A stretch of DNA of 17,003 nt from Collinsella sp. Lineage in GTDB: Bacteria > Actinomycetota > Coriobacteriia > Coriobacteriales > Coriobacteriaceae. The notes beneath the pieces were generated by a model, which saw only the letters and a list, made by a program, of their open reading frames with translations, searched no databases and was not told the origin of the DNA. The translations under genes and the position numbers were made by a program. Location: the NCBI GenBank assembly GCA_031292915.1, contig JAUMSH010000063.1, positions 1 through 17,003 on the forward strand. Reading direction: 5' to 3'. This document shows, piece by piece, positions 1-6,381 of the stretch (positions are counted from its first letter, which is position 1; the number at the start of each line of letters is the position of its first letter).

Positions 1-80
1 GGAGGCGCCGCGCGCTCGGGCGGCGCGCCAGGGAGATAGTGGACGAGATAGTCGAGAAGCGCGGCCTCAAGAAGGAGTAA
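1..80 (+). CDS. C-terminal fragment of an unidentified protein
   Basis: An open frame enters from the left edge (codons in phase with position 3) and stops at TAA 78-80. The visible 25 residues are strongly charged and end in EIVDEIVEKRGLKKE, a plausible amphipathic C-terminal helix. The base composition matches coding DNA of the neighbours. The fragment is too short to assign a family. No terminator hairpin is evident directly after the stop. Confidence 0.5.
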   Translation, partial: RRRALGRRAREIVDEIVEKRGLKKE

Positions 81-430
81 CATCGGGGCTTGCAGCGACG
101 GACCTCAGGACACTCTTACACCACGTCTGCGCGCGCCACCTACACGCGTCCCTAAATTGATCAAACAGCCCTATAGCGGACTTATATGTGTTTGCGTTAA
201 TGAACATATTTTGCTGTTATGTCTATTATTTTGCGAAGGCAATATGCTACTAAGCTAGCAACCGTACTCATATTTGGCATTTTTTGCCCACAGGGTGTTT
301 CCTGGGGAACCGACAATAGCCTTAGGGTCCCGCGCGACGCCACTCCCTCCCGGTATCCGCCGACGTTCCCCCATATAAAACCTGCCAAAATAAACCTGTC
401 CCTTTTGGCAGGTTTCGGGGTGGCAAGGGC
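81..430. other. Intergenic region upstream of aroF, no convincing gene
   Basis: This stretch is more AT-rich than the flanking genes, especially about 160-300. Open frames of 79 codons exist on both strands (219-458 and 197-436), but neither has a good ribosome binding site or a recognisable product. Short hairpin-forming sequences are visible: TGGCA and TGCCCA around 276-292, and GTTTCC with GGGAAC around 298-310. A perfect 13-bp inverted repeat at 378-415 is listed separately. I looked for a T-box or tryptophan/tyrosine leader peptide ahead of the aromatic-pathway gene and found none I could defend. Confidence 0.5.
378..415. repeat. Palindromic element, copy 1 (GTCCC type)
   Basis: AAACCTGCCAAAA (378-390) and TTTTGGCAGGTTT (403-415) form a perfect 13-bp inverted repeat around a 12-nt loop that ends in GTCCC. 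The reverse complement closely matches the element at 1901-1937, so two copies in opposite orientation bracket aroF. The A-rich left and T-rich right arms could also act as a weak bidirectional terminator insulating aroF from upstream transcription. The element lies upstream of the predicted aroF promoter, so it should not be in the aroF mRNA. Confidence 0.75.
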
Positions 431-459
431 TTGCACTTTAGCGTGCGACAGCGGATAAT
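431..459 (+). promoter_or_regulatory. Predicted sigma-70-type promoter of aroF
   Basis: TTGCAC at 431-436 and GATAAT at 454-459 are separated by exactly 17 bp, close to the TTGACA/TATAAT consensus. Transcription would start near 466, giving a 5' leader of roughly 48 nt that contains the strong GAGGAGG site at 502-508. The leader shows no obvious attenuator, so control, if any, is likely at initiation or by enzyme feedback. This is a prediction from sequence only. Confidence 0.6.
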
Positions 460-513
460 GCCGAGCATTCGAGAATACGCTTATTGCTCTTTCTATAGAT
501 TGAGGAGGCCCCT

Positions 514-1545
514 ATGGCCATGGAATTCAAACGCAGGCTGCCGATCCCCATGGAGATCCGCGAGGAAATGCCGCTTTCCGCCGAGCTTACCGCTAAGAAA
601 CAGGCATTCGACTCCGAGGTCGCCAAGGTCTTTACCGGCGAGGACGCACGTAAGGTGCTCATCATCGGCCCGTGCTCTGCCGACCGCGAGGATTCGGTGC
701 TCGAGTATATGAACCGACTGGCCAAGACCGCCGAAGAGGTCAAGGACAAGCTCATCATCATTCCGCGCGTCTACACCAATAAGCCGCGCACCAAGGGCAC
801 CGGTTACAAGGGTCTTCTGCACAACCCCAACCCCGAGGCTCCCGACGACCTGCTCGAGGGCGTCAAGGCCATCCGCCATATGCACCTGCGCGTTATTGAG
901 GAAACGGGCTTCTTCACCGCCGACGAGATGCTCTATCCGTCCAACTACCAATACCTCGTTGACCTGCTGAGCTATGTCGCCGTGGGCGCACGCTCGGTAG
1001 AGAACCAGGAGCACCGTCTGGTGTCGAGCGGCATTTCGGTACCCGTCGGCATGAAGAATCCCACTGCCGGCTCTACCACCGTTATGCTCAACTCAATTTA
1101 CGCCGCCCAGGCGCACCAGAGCTTCATCTTCCGCAACTGGGAGGTCGAGTGCGACGGCAACCCGCTCGCACACGCCGTTATGCGTGGCTACATCGGTCTC
1201 GATGGGCGCACCTACCCCAACTACCACTACGAACACCTGGAACGCCTGGCCGAACGCTATACCGAGCATGCCGGCTATGCCAATCCGGCAGCGGTCATCG
1301 ACTGCAACCACGACAACTCGGGCAAGCGTCCGCTGGAGCAGTATCGCATTTGCAAGGAGGTGCTCGACAGCTGCCGCCGTAACGAGTCCATCTCCAAGCT
1401 GGTCAAGGGCTTTATGATCGAGTCCTACCTTGAGGACGGCAACCAGCCAGTCGATGGCGGTGTCTTTGGTAAATCGATCACCGACCCGTGCCTGGGCTGG
1501 GAAAAGACCGACTACCTCATCCACGAGATCGCGGAGCGGGTGTAG
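514..1545 (+). CDS. aroF: 3-deoxy-7-phosphoheptulonate synthase (DAHP synthase, class I AroF/G/H type)
   Basis: This cytoplasmic enzyme condenses phosphoenolpyruvate with erythrose 4-phosphate, the first step of the shikimate pathway to aromatic amino acids. The 343-residue length matches the AroF/AroG/AroH family (about 350). Family landmarks are visible: GPCS at 52-55 with the metal-ligand cysteine C54, R85 and KPRT 90-93 for substrate phosphates, GARSVENQEHR at 158-168, GMKN with K181, the metal histidine in DCNHDNSGK (H266), E303 in MIESYL, and D324 in SITDPCLGW. Start ATG 514 has GAGGAGG five bases upstream. The paralogue (F, G or H) and its feedback amino acid cannot be told from sequence alone, so the symbol is approximate. 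It appears monocistronic, with a structured element starting one base after its TAG. Confidence 0.95.
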   Translation: MAMEFKRRLPIPMEIREEMPLSAELTAKKQAFDSEVAKVFTGEDARKVLIIGPCSADREDSVLEYMNRLAKTAEEVKDKLIIIPRVYTNKPRTKGTGYKGLLHNPNPEAPDDLLEGVKAIRHMHLRVIEETGFFTADEMLYPSNYQYLVDLLSYVAVGARSVENQEHRLVSSGISVPVGMKNPTAGSTTVMLNSIYAAQAHQSFIFRNWEVECDGNPLAHAVMRGYIGLDGRTYPNYHYEHLERLAERYTEHAGYANPAAVIDCNHDNSGKRPLEQYRICKEVLDSCRRNESISKLVKGFMIESYLEDGNQPVDGGVFGKSITDPCLGWEKTDYLIHEIAERV

Positions 1546-1732
1546 GTTACGGCGTTTTACCAAACGCCGTAACGGCTCGACGCTGCTCCTTTGGTTCCGC
1601 CGTTCTAACGAACGGCGGACCGCTCGACGCTGCAAACGCCCCTAAGCGGCAATCTGACGTTCAATCGTCGGTTGCGTACCAAAGTACGCTTCCCTCCTCT
1701 TTCACGTCACCTTGCTCGCTTAGGGGCGTTTT
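1546..1732 (+). ncRNA. Modular hairpin element in the aroF 3' region (candidate structured RNA, copy 1)
   Basis: The element begins at the base after the aroF stop. Hairpin A pairs GTTACGGCGTTT (1546-1557) with AAACGCCGTAAC (1562-1573) around loop TACC. The linker GCTCGACGCTGC follows (1575-1586). Hairpin B pairs 1596-1605 with 1610-1619 around loop TAAC, and the same 12-nt linker follows again (1622-1633). Hairpin C has an outer 15-bp stem (1634-1648 with 1717-1731), then CAATCTGACGTTCAA (1650-1664) opposite TTTCACGTCACCTTG (1700-1714), which pair through TGACGT/ACGTCA and CAA/TTG, and an inner stem GCGTAC/GTACGC (1674-1689). TTTT at 1729-1732 could give termination. A second copy lies at 16365-16505. 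It could be a 3'-UTR RNA, a processed small RNA, or a DNA-level repeat; I do not know its family. Confidence 0.6.
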
Positions 1733-1775
1733 CGCTGACTTATGCTCAACCTACGATAATTCCAAACTGGGTGAG

Positions 1776-1807
1776 TTACTCACTGTAGCGGGTGGCTATG
1801 GCGGCTC
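1776..1807. repeat. 32-bp copy of the 3' end of the permease gene
   Basis: Positions 1776-1807 match 2231-2262 in 31 of 32 bases, the only difference being A at 1782 against G at 2237. The 2231-2262 copy is the real end of the permease reading frame (last residues RAAIATRYSE). The 1776 copy is isolated from any coding sequence, so it is a gene-end remnant. It lies just left of a perfect inverted repeat (1812-1869), suggesting local duplication or a rearrangement at this junction. Confidence 0.85.
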
Positions 1808-1811
1808 AGGG

Positions 1812-1869
1812 GTAGTCATTGGGGACGTTCTTGTTTGACTAGTCGTTTAAGAACGTCCCCAATGACTAC
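1812..1869. repeat. Perfect 21-bp inverted repeat (GTCCC-type palindrome)
   Basis: The arms at 1812-1832 and 1849-1869 are perfect complements over 21 bp around a 16-nt centre that itself contains the palindrome GACTAGTC (1837-1844). Each arm carries GGGGAC or GTCCCC; the right arm includes AAGAACGTCCCC. It resembles REP/BIME-type palindromes mobilised in trans by TnpA-REP (RAYT) proteins, but no such gene is in the window. There is no clear U-tract, so a terminator role is less likely. Confidence 0.8.
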
Positions 1870-1900
1870 AAGCCGCACCGCCCGCCGTTCAGTTGAAACC

Positions 1901-1938
1901 ACCTGCCAAAAAGGAACAGGTTTATTTTGGCAGGTTTT
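1901..1938 (+). repeat. Palindromic element, copy 2 (inverted relative to 378-415), terminator-like
   Basis: ACCTGCCAAAA (1901-1911) pairs with TTTTGGCAGGT (1925-1935), followed by TTTT at 1935-1938, giving an intrinsic-terminator shape on the + strand. The whole unit closely matches the reverse complement of 378-415, differing by a few bases in the loop. The two units sit about 1.5 kb apart on either side of aroF in opposite orientation. Here the loop has lost the GTCCC present in copy 1. Confidence 0.7.
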
Positions 1939-2008
1939 ATCTGGGCAAACGTCCAAACCGCCGTAAGGGAGTTGCCTTCCCTCGTGGCGGTCTTCTAGCA
2001 GAAAAACC

Positions 2009-2127
2009 AAGTGAGTAGGCTTTTTGCAGGAGACCAAGCACACCCCAAAACGACATGGCTCTGACCTGCGGTTTTATTGAGTATTTGTCGCGATGTGCTC
2101 GGCAGGTTCAGAAAAGTCTACTCACTT
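2009..2127. repeat. Nested inverted repeat of about 119 bp
   Basis: AAGTGAGTAGGCTTTT (2009-2024) and AAAAGTCTACTCACTT (2112-2127) pair in 15 of 16 positions. Two further complementary pairs are nested inside in the right order: AGCACA (2037-2042) with TGTGCT (2094-2099), and CGACA (2051-2055) with TGTCG (2086-2090). No reading frame explains the segment. It could be a structured RNA or a non-autonomous palindromic element. The short inner pairs could occur by chance; the outer arms are unlikely to. Confidence 0.5.
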
Positions 2128-2152
2128 GCATCTGAGACACCCCCAGATAGGC

Positions 2153-2193
2153 AAAAACCGCCGCGAAAGGGCCCCTGGTCCCTTCGCGGCGGT
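2153..2193 (-). terminator. Intrinsic terminator of the ABC transporter operon
   Basis: On the minus strand a GC-rich 14-bp stem with one bulged base (2157-2171 with 2180-2193, core CCGCCGCGAA) is followed by five T residues (complement of 2153-2157). It lies about 38 bp beyond the permease stop codon. This is the expected shape and place for Rho-independent termination of the two-gene operon. Confidence 0.85.
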
Positions 2194-2230
2194 CATACGC
2201 CTCTGATTTTGTGACGATTTTGCCCGCTTG

Positions 2231-4468
2231 TTACTCGCTGTAGCGGGTGGCTATGGCGGCTCGCACCATGCCGGTGCTCATGAGGTAGGTCACCAGGAAG
2301 TAGCCACCGTATGCTGCCAGGAAGATTGCACAGGTGAGGCCAACGGTGCCGCCGATGCTCATATTTCCGAAAATACTCACCAGCTCGATGATCACCTTAA
2401 GTGCCACAAAGGAGTGCGCCAGGCCCACTGCCAGCGGGAACAGGAAGAATACCGCCTGCTGTGCCATCACCGAATGGCGAATCTGGCGGTCGTCGCAGCC
2501 AATCTGTGCCAGCACACGATAGCTGCGGCTACCGTCGGCCACGTTGGAGAGTTGCTGAATCGACAGAATCGCCGCGCATGCAACGACCAATACAAAGCCG
2601 ATGTAGATGGCTAGGTAGCTAATAAGACCGTTCATTTGCGCTGCTTGCGCGTACATCTCGGAGCGTGTGATGAAGGTTCCCCACGACCCCGGCTCCTTGC
2701 CGTCAACGAGCAGATTGTCGAGCACAGTGTATTTAATACTCTCGTCTGCCTCGGTCGTATCCATCCCCTGTTTGTAGTTAACGAGCAGACTACTGGAATA
2801 CGGCTGCAGATTAAGTTGGGACAACAGCTCGTCGGCAACGACGACGGTACCCCCATTACTGCCCATCGCCGAGTTGGCGATGGCCGCCGTATCTTCGTCC
2901 GACTTATCGGTTGCGGGCTTGAGCGTATGACCGCCCAAGGTAAGGGTATGGCCGCCAGCCATATACTTGGTGTACAGGTCGACCAGCTCGCCGCCCATAT
3001 CACACGTGAGCAGATACTGGTCGTGACCGATGTGCACCGGCTCCTTGCCCATCATCTGGCGCAGTTTGTTGTACTGACTTGCCGGCGTCACAGACAGGCC
3101 TGTCATGTCGGCATTGCTACCCCCGAACGCCTTGGGAAGCTTTTCGCCCATGGTCTTGCACATCTCACTTGGGGTCACCGAAGGATCCGAGCCGCCAAGC
3201 GGGTAACTCAGATACGAATCGATCTGCACATGCTCACCGGCAACATCGGCGATATTGACCTTCTTGCCGGTCTCGTCGTTGTTGTCCGCCGACTTGCCTT
3301 TAATACCGTCTGCAACGTTATCGGGGTCGACACGATCGCCGTGCCATGCGGAGTACAAATCGACCGTACTATCGGCCAGCACCATGCGATCGGCTTCAGA
3401 CGGATTGATGTACTCTTTGTAGAAGTCGAGCGTATCGGGCGTGTAATAGATATACGTCTGCGACATGTCGGCCGGATTATAGCGCTCCAGGTTTTCGTTC
3501 ATCACGTTGGCGATCGACATACCGCACGTCACCGAGGTGATGGCCAAAAACAGAAGCATCGCGATGACGCCCATCGAAAAGCACACCGTGTTGACCTTGG
3601 CCGAAAGCTGACGCACGGTAAACATATTGAGGCCACGCCAATACACGCTGCGCAGGCTCTGCAGCAGCTTGATGAGCATGCCCGAGAGCCCCCAGAACAG
3701 GGCAAAGGTGCCCACGGTAACCATAGCGGTCGTAATACCAAACTGGTTCATGGCCTCTTGCAGCTTGCTGTCCGTCGCGGTTAGCGGGAACCCATCACGT
3801 AACAGACGGTAATAGGCCACGCCCACAAGCGCCACGCCCACGACAAAGATGGCAATCGCAATCCAGGGGTTGCGTGTCTTGATGCTCTCGTTGCGACGCT
3901 CGGCACCCATAAGCTCGATGAGTTTGGTACGACGCACGGCGCGAAGGTTCAGCAGTAGCGTGAGCACAAACATTACGAGCATGCAGGCAAGGGTCAGATT
4001 GAACGCATGCACCGAGAAAAAGAAGTGGAAATTGGCGATCTGCGTCTTAAAGAGCGAGGCCGTAAAGAACGTCATGAGCTGGGAGAGTCCCACACCCAGC
4101 ACAATGCCGGCGACAAAGGCCACGACCGATACTATCACGGTCTCGAGCGCCATGATCGTGGCGACGCGCCCGCGCCCCATGCCGAGCACCTGGTACAGGC
4201 CAAGCTCCTTCTTGCGGCGTTTCATGATGAAGTTATTGGCATACACCATTAAAAAGGCCATGACACCGGCCAAAAAGTACGTCAGGTTGCCGAGCATGCT
4301 GCCCATAACCTGCGCCAAGCCCTTTTCATCGATGCCGGCGATGTCGACCTGCATCGAGATGGTATTAAAGGCATAGAAGACCGTGACGCCCAGGGTGAGC
4401 GTCAAAAGGTAGACGAGGTAGTCGCGGCCGGCGCGGCGGACGTTACCCCAAGCGAGTTTACAGAGCAT
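2231..4468 (-). CDS. FtsX-family ABC transporter permease, BceB-like
   Basis: This integral membrane subunit of an ABC transporter is predicted at about 745 residues. It opens with CKLAWGNVRRAGRDYLVYLLTLTLGV, typical of BceB/YtrF-type permeases. A first membrane helix near residues 15-35 is followed by a helical FtsX-type block, more helices up to about residue 330, a large extracytoplasmic domain of roughly 290 residues, and final hydrophobic helices such as ISYLAIYIGFVLVVACAAIL. BceB domains at this position are usually nearer 200 residues, so the sensor domain is large. The chosen ATG (4466-4468) has GAGG upstream; a GTG four codons earlier (4480) is possible. Either start overlaps the ATPase gene, implying translational coupling. 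BceAB systems sense or remove cell-wall antibiotics, but substrate is not shown here. No partner histidine kinase is in the window. Confidence 0.88.
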   Translation of the reverse strand: MLCKLAWGNVRRAGRDYLVYLLTLTLGVTVFYAFNTISMQVDIAGIDEKGLAQVMGSMLGNLTYFLAGVMAFLMVYANNFIMKRRKKELGLYQVLGMGRGRVATIMALETVIVSVVAFVAGIVLGVGLSQLMTFFTASLFKTQIANFHFFFSVHAFNLTLACMLVMFVLTLLLNLRAVRRTKLIELMGAERRNESIKTRNPWIAIAIFVVGVALVGVAYYRLLRDGFPLTATDSKLQEAMNQFGITTAMVTVGTFALFWGLSGMLIKLLQSLRSVYWRGLNMFTVRQLSAKVNTVCFSMGVIAMLLFLAITSVTCGMSIANVMNENLERYNPADMSQTYIYYTPDTLDFYKEYINPSEADRMVLADSTVDLYSAWHGDRVDPDNVADGIKGKSADNNDETGKKVNIADVAGEHVQIDSYLSYPLGGSDPSVTPSEMCKTMGEKLPKAFGGSNADMTGLSVTPASQYNKLRQMMGKEPVHIGHDQYLLTCDMGGELVDLYTKYMAGGHTLTLGGHTLKPATDKSDEDTAAIANSAMGSNGGTVVVADELLSQLNLQPYSSSLLVNYKQGMDTTEADESIKYTVLDNLLVDGKEPGSWGTFITRSEMYAQAAQMNGLISYLAIYIGFVLVVACAAILSIQQLSNVADGSRSYRVLAQIGCDDRQIRHSVMAQQAVFFLFPLAVGLAHSFVALKVIIELVSIFGNMSIGGTVGLTCAIFLAAYGGYFLVTYLMSTGMVRAAIATRYSE

Positions 4469-5243
4469 CGGAGCCCTCACCGCCCATCATGGCAACGACC
4501 TCCATAATGCGGTCGAAGAACTCTCGGCGGTCGGTGTCGCCGCGGCGCAGCTCGGTGAAGATCTTGCCGTCGCGAATAAACAGCACACGGCTCGTGTAGC
4601 TGGCGGCAAAGCTGTCGTGCGTAACCATGAGCACGGTGGCGCGTAGGCGGCGGTTAAGGGCCTCCAGGCTCTCGAGCAGTAGGCAAGCGCTCTTGGAATC
4701 GAGGGCGCCGGTGGGCTCGTCGGCCATGATCATGGTGGGGTCGGTGACGAGCGCACGAGCCGCGGCAACGCGCTGCTGCTGACCGCCGGACATCTGGTAG
4801 GGATACTTGTCGAGCACCTGACTAATGGACAGGCGCGCGGCCACATCCTGCACTCGGGTCGAGATCTCTGCCGAGTTTGTGCGGGCGATGGTGAGCGGCA
4901 GGGCGATGTTCTCGCGTGCCGTGAGCGTATCGAGCAGGTTGGAGTCCTGGAAGATAAAGCCGAGCTCCTCGCGGCGGAACTGCGAAAGCTTAGCCTGCTT
5001 CATGCGCGTCACGTCCTGGCCGTTGATGCGGATCGTGCCACTTGTGGCGCTATCGATGGTCGAAACGCAGTTGAGCAACGTCGACTTGCCCGAGCCCGAA
5101 GCGCCCATGATGCCAACAAATTCGCCGCGGTTGACGGTAAAGCTGACGTCGTTGAGCGCGCGGGTCACGTTGCCCAGCGCTCCATATACCTTTTCGAGAT
5201 GCGCGACCTCCAGTACCGGGGTCGCCATGTGCGTGGTTTGCAT
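4458..5243 (-). CDS. ABC transporter ATP-binding protein, BceA/MacB-like
   Basis: This cytoplasmic ATPase (261 aa) powers the downstream permease. Walker A is GASGSGKST (47-55), the Q-loop glutamine is Q99 in FIFQD, the ABC signature is MSGGQQQR (151-158), Walker B is MIMADEP with D175/E176 (171-177), followed by a D-loop (ALDSKS), and the switch histidine is H209 in VTHD. All catalytic motifs are intact. The length and the FIFQDSNLLDTLTARENI pattern fit the BceA/YxdL/MacB branch. ATG 5243 is preceded by AAAGGA at 5250-5255 with 6-nt spacing. An in-frame ATG at residue 6 is a weaker alternative. It is the first gene of the operon, and a 9-bp inverted repeat upstream is a candidate operator. 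Confidence 0.93.
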   Translation of the reverse strand: MQTTHMATPVLEVAHLEKVYGALGNVTRALNDVSFTVNRGEFVGIMGASGSGKSTLLNCVSTIDSATSGTIRINGQDVTRMKQAKLSQFRREELGFIFQDSNLLDTLTARENIALPLTIARTNSAEISTRVQDVAARLSISQVLDKYPYQMSGGQQQRVAAARALVTDPTMIMADEPTGALDSKSACLLLESLEALNRRLRATVLMVTHDSFAASYTSRVLFIRDGKIFTELRRGDTDRREFFDRIMEVVAMMGGEGSDAL

Positions 5244-5253
5244 ACCGAGTCCT

Positions 5254-5291
5254 TTCTTGCGATTAGTCTACGGCATCTATAGTCGCAAGAA
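5254..5291. promoter_or_regulatory. Inverted repeat between divergent genes, candidate operator
   Basis: TTCTTGCGA (5254-5262) and TCGCAAGAA (5283-5291) form a perfect 9-bp inverted repeat with a 20-bp spacer. It lies between the ABC transporter operon (-) and the Nudix-Vsr gene (+). On the + strand TATAGT (5278-5283) is a possible -10 element. The left arm borders the ribosome binding site of the ATPase gene, so protein binding or RNA pairing here could affect both genes. No cognate regulator is identifiable. Confidence 0.4.
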
Positions 5292-5298
5292 GACGAGT

Positions 5299-5356
5299 CG
5301 GCTACCATCGATATGGCTTACGCTTGCCTTACCGTTGTGTAAGGTACGGGTAGCCG
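5299..5356 (+). promoter_or_regulatory. Nested hairpin in the leader of the Nudix-Vsr gene
   Basis: CGGCTACC (5299-5306) pairs with GGTAGCCG (5349-5356), and inside it CCTTAC (5327-5332) pairs with GTAAGG (5339-5344). The structure would lie in the 5' leader and ends 35 nt before the TTG start, leaving the AGAGGA site (5380-5385) free. It may stabilise the mRNA or tune translation. No riboswitch family was recognised. Confidence 0.35.
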
Positions 5357-5391
5357 CCCTGCCACGTGTTGATATTGAGAGAGGACTCCTG

Positions 5392-6381
5392 TTGAAGACT
5401 GTTCATGTTGCCGCTGGGATCATTCGCAAGGAAGGATCTGACGAGCTGCTTGCCGTGCAGCGCGGCTATGGCGACATGCAGGGACTTTGGGAGTTCCCCG
5501 GCGGCAAGCTCATGCGCGGCGAGACGCCCGAGGACGACGTACGCCGCGAACTCATGGAAGAGCTGCGGGTAAAAGTCACCAACCTGCGCGATTTTTACAC
5601 CGTTGAGTATGACTACCCCGATTTCCATCTCTCGATGGAGTGTTACTACTGCTCGCTCGCCGATGAATCCGATGAACCCCAGAAGCACGACCGCCAGCTC
5701 GATATCCGCTGGATTCCGCGCACCTCGCTTGCCACGGTTGAGTGGATGCCCGCCGACAAAGGGCTTATCGATGCTCTGATTGAGTTGAAGGAAGATCGGC
5801 TTGAGGCCAACGGCACTGCCAACGACGCCGAGGCCACCACAGCCGACGAGCCCGTTACCAAGCCCAAGCGCAAAGCCAAGCGCCGCAGCAAAAAGCGCCC
5901 CAAGCCCGGCCTGCTGGACGGCATCGACACCTCGGACCTTTCCGCTGACGAGCGTGAGCTCGTGCGCCGTCGCGCCGCCATCAAAAAGTCCATGAAGGGC
6001 AACAAGCGTGCGAACACCAAGCCCGAGCTGCTCGTTCGCCAGCGCCTGCGCGCCGCAGGCCTTACGGGATACCGTCTGGAATGGAAGGTGCCCGGAAAAC
6101 CCGACATCGCCTTCCCCGGGCGCAAGATCGCCATCTTCGTCAACGGCTGCTTTTGGCACCGCTGCCCCAAGTGCAACCCTAGCCAGCCCAAGCGCAACGT
6201 TGAGTTTTGGGAGGCAAAGTTCCGTCGCAACGTCGAGCGCGACCACGCTGCCGTGGCAGCACTCACTCAAATGGGCTGGACGCCCATAACCATCTGGGAA
6301 TGCGAGCTCAAAAAAGACCACATCGACGCCACGATGGAAAAGGTCATCGAACAAGTACGCGCCGCCGCACCGCAGCGCTAG
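5392..6381 (+). CDS. Fusion protein: MutT-like Nudix hydrolase + Vsr-type mismatch endonuclease
   Basis: One 329-residue frame carries two repair-related domains. Residues 1-135 are a Nudix hydrolase of the MutT type, the family that cleanses 8-oxo-dGTP; the Nudix box starts at GGK (37-39) and has E44, R52, E53, E56 and E57, but the usual glycine after EE is R59. Residues about 136-185 form a basic, low-complexity linker (KPKRKAKRRSKKRPK). Residues about 190-325 match Vsr endonuclease, which nicks DNA at T:G mismatches: MKGNKRANTKPE, catalytic aspartate in PGKPDIAF (D238), NGCFWHRCPKC with H256 and zinc-type cysteines C258/C261, NVERD, and WEC (C304). E. coli H64 is replaced by N251. TTG 5392 is chosen because AGAGGA lies 6 nt upstream and the Nudix strand starts there; the frame stays open far upstream without coding logic. 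No Dcm methyltransferase is nearby. Confidence 0.88.
   Translation: MKTVHVAAGIIRKEGSDELLAVQRGYGDMQGLWEFPGGKLMRGETPEDDVRRELMEELRVKVTNLRDFYTVEYDYPDFHLSMECYYCSLADESDEPQKHDRQLDIRWIPRTSLATVEWMPADKGLIDALIELKEDRLEANGTANDAEATTADEPVTKPKRKAKRRSKKRPKPGLLDGIDTSDLSADERELVRRRAAIKKSMKGNKRANTKPELLVRQRLRAAGLTGYRLEWKVPGKPDIAFPGRKIAIFVNGCFWHRCPKCNPSQPKRNVEFWEAKFRRNVERDHAAVAALTQMGWTPITIWECELKKDHIDATMEKVIEQVRAAAPQR

Noticed and set aside
219..458. 79-codon open frame upstream of aroF, possibly a leader peptide or small membrane protein
   Set aside because: It has no ribosome binding site, reads through the palindrome at 378-415 and the predicted aroF promoter, and contains no run of aromatic residues expected of an attenuator peptide.
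81..513. T-box or amino-acid-responsive riboswitch controlling aroF
   Set aside because: No T-box sequence or antiterminator/terminator pair is visible, and the predicted promoter leaves only about 48 nt of leader.
1816..2043. 75-codon frame on the minus strand between aroF and the permease
   Set aside because: It runs through two palindromic repeats, lacks a ribosome binding site and gives a product without features.
2636..3784. Long open frame of 382 codons on the + strand opposite the permease gene
   Set aside because: It is antisense to a clear membrane-protein gene with intact family features; its translation is rich in H, R and V with no domain logic, as expected for the complement of GC-rich coding DNA.
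4825..5391. N-terminal extension of the Nudix-Vsr protein to position 4825
   Set aside because: The frame is open by chance across the antisense of the ABC ATPase; Nudix homology and a ribosome binding site both point to TTG 5392.
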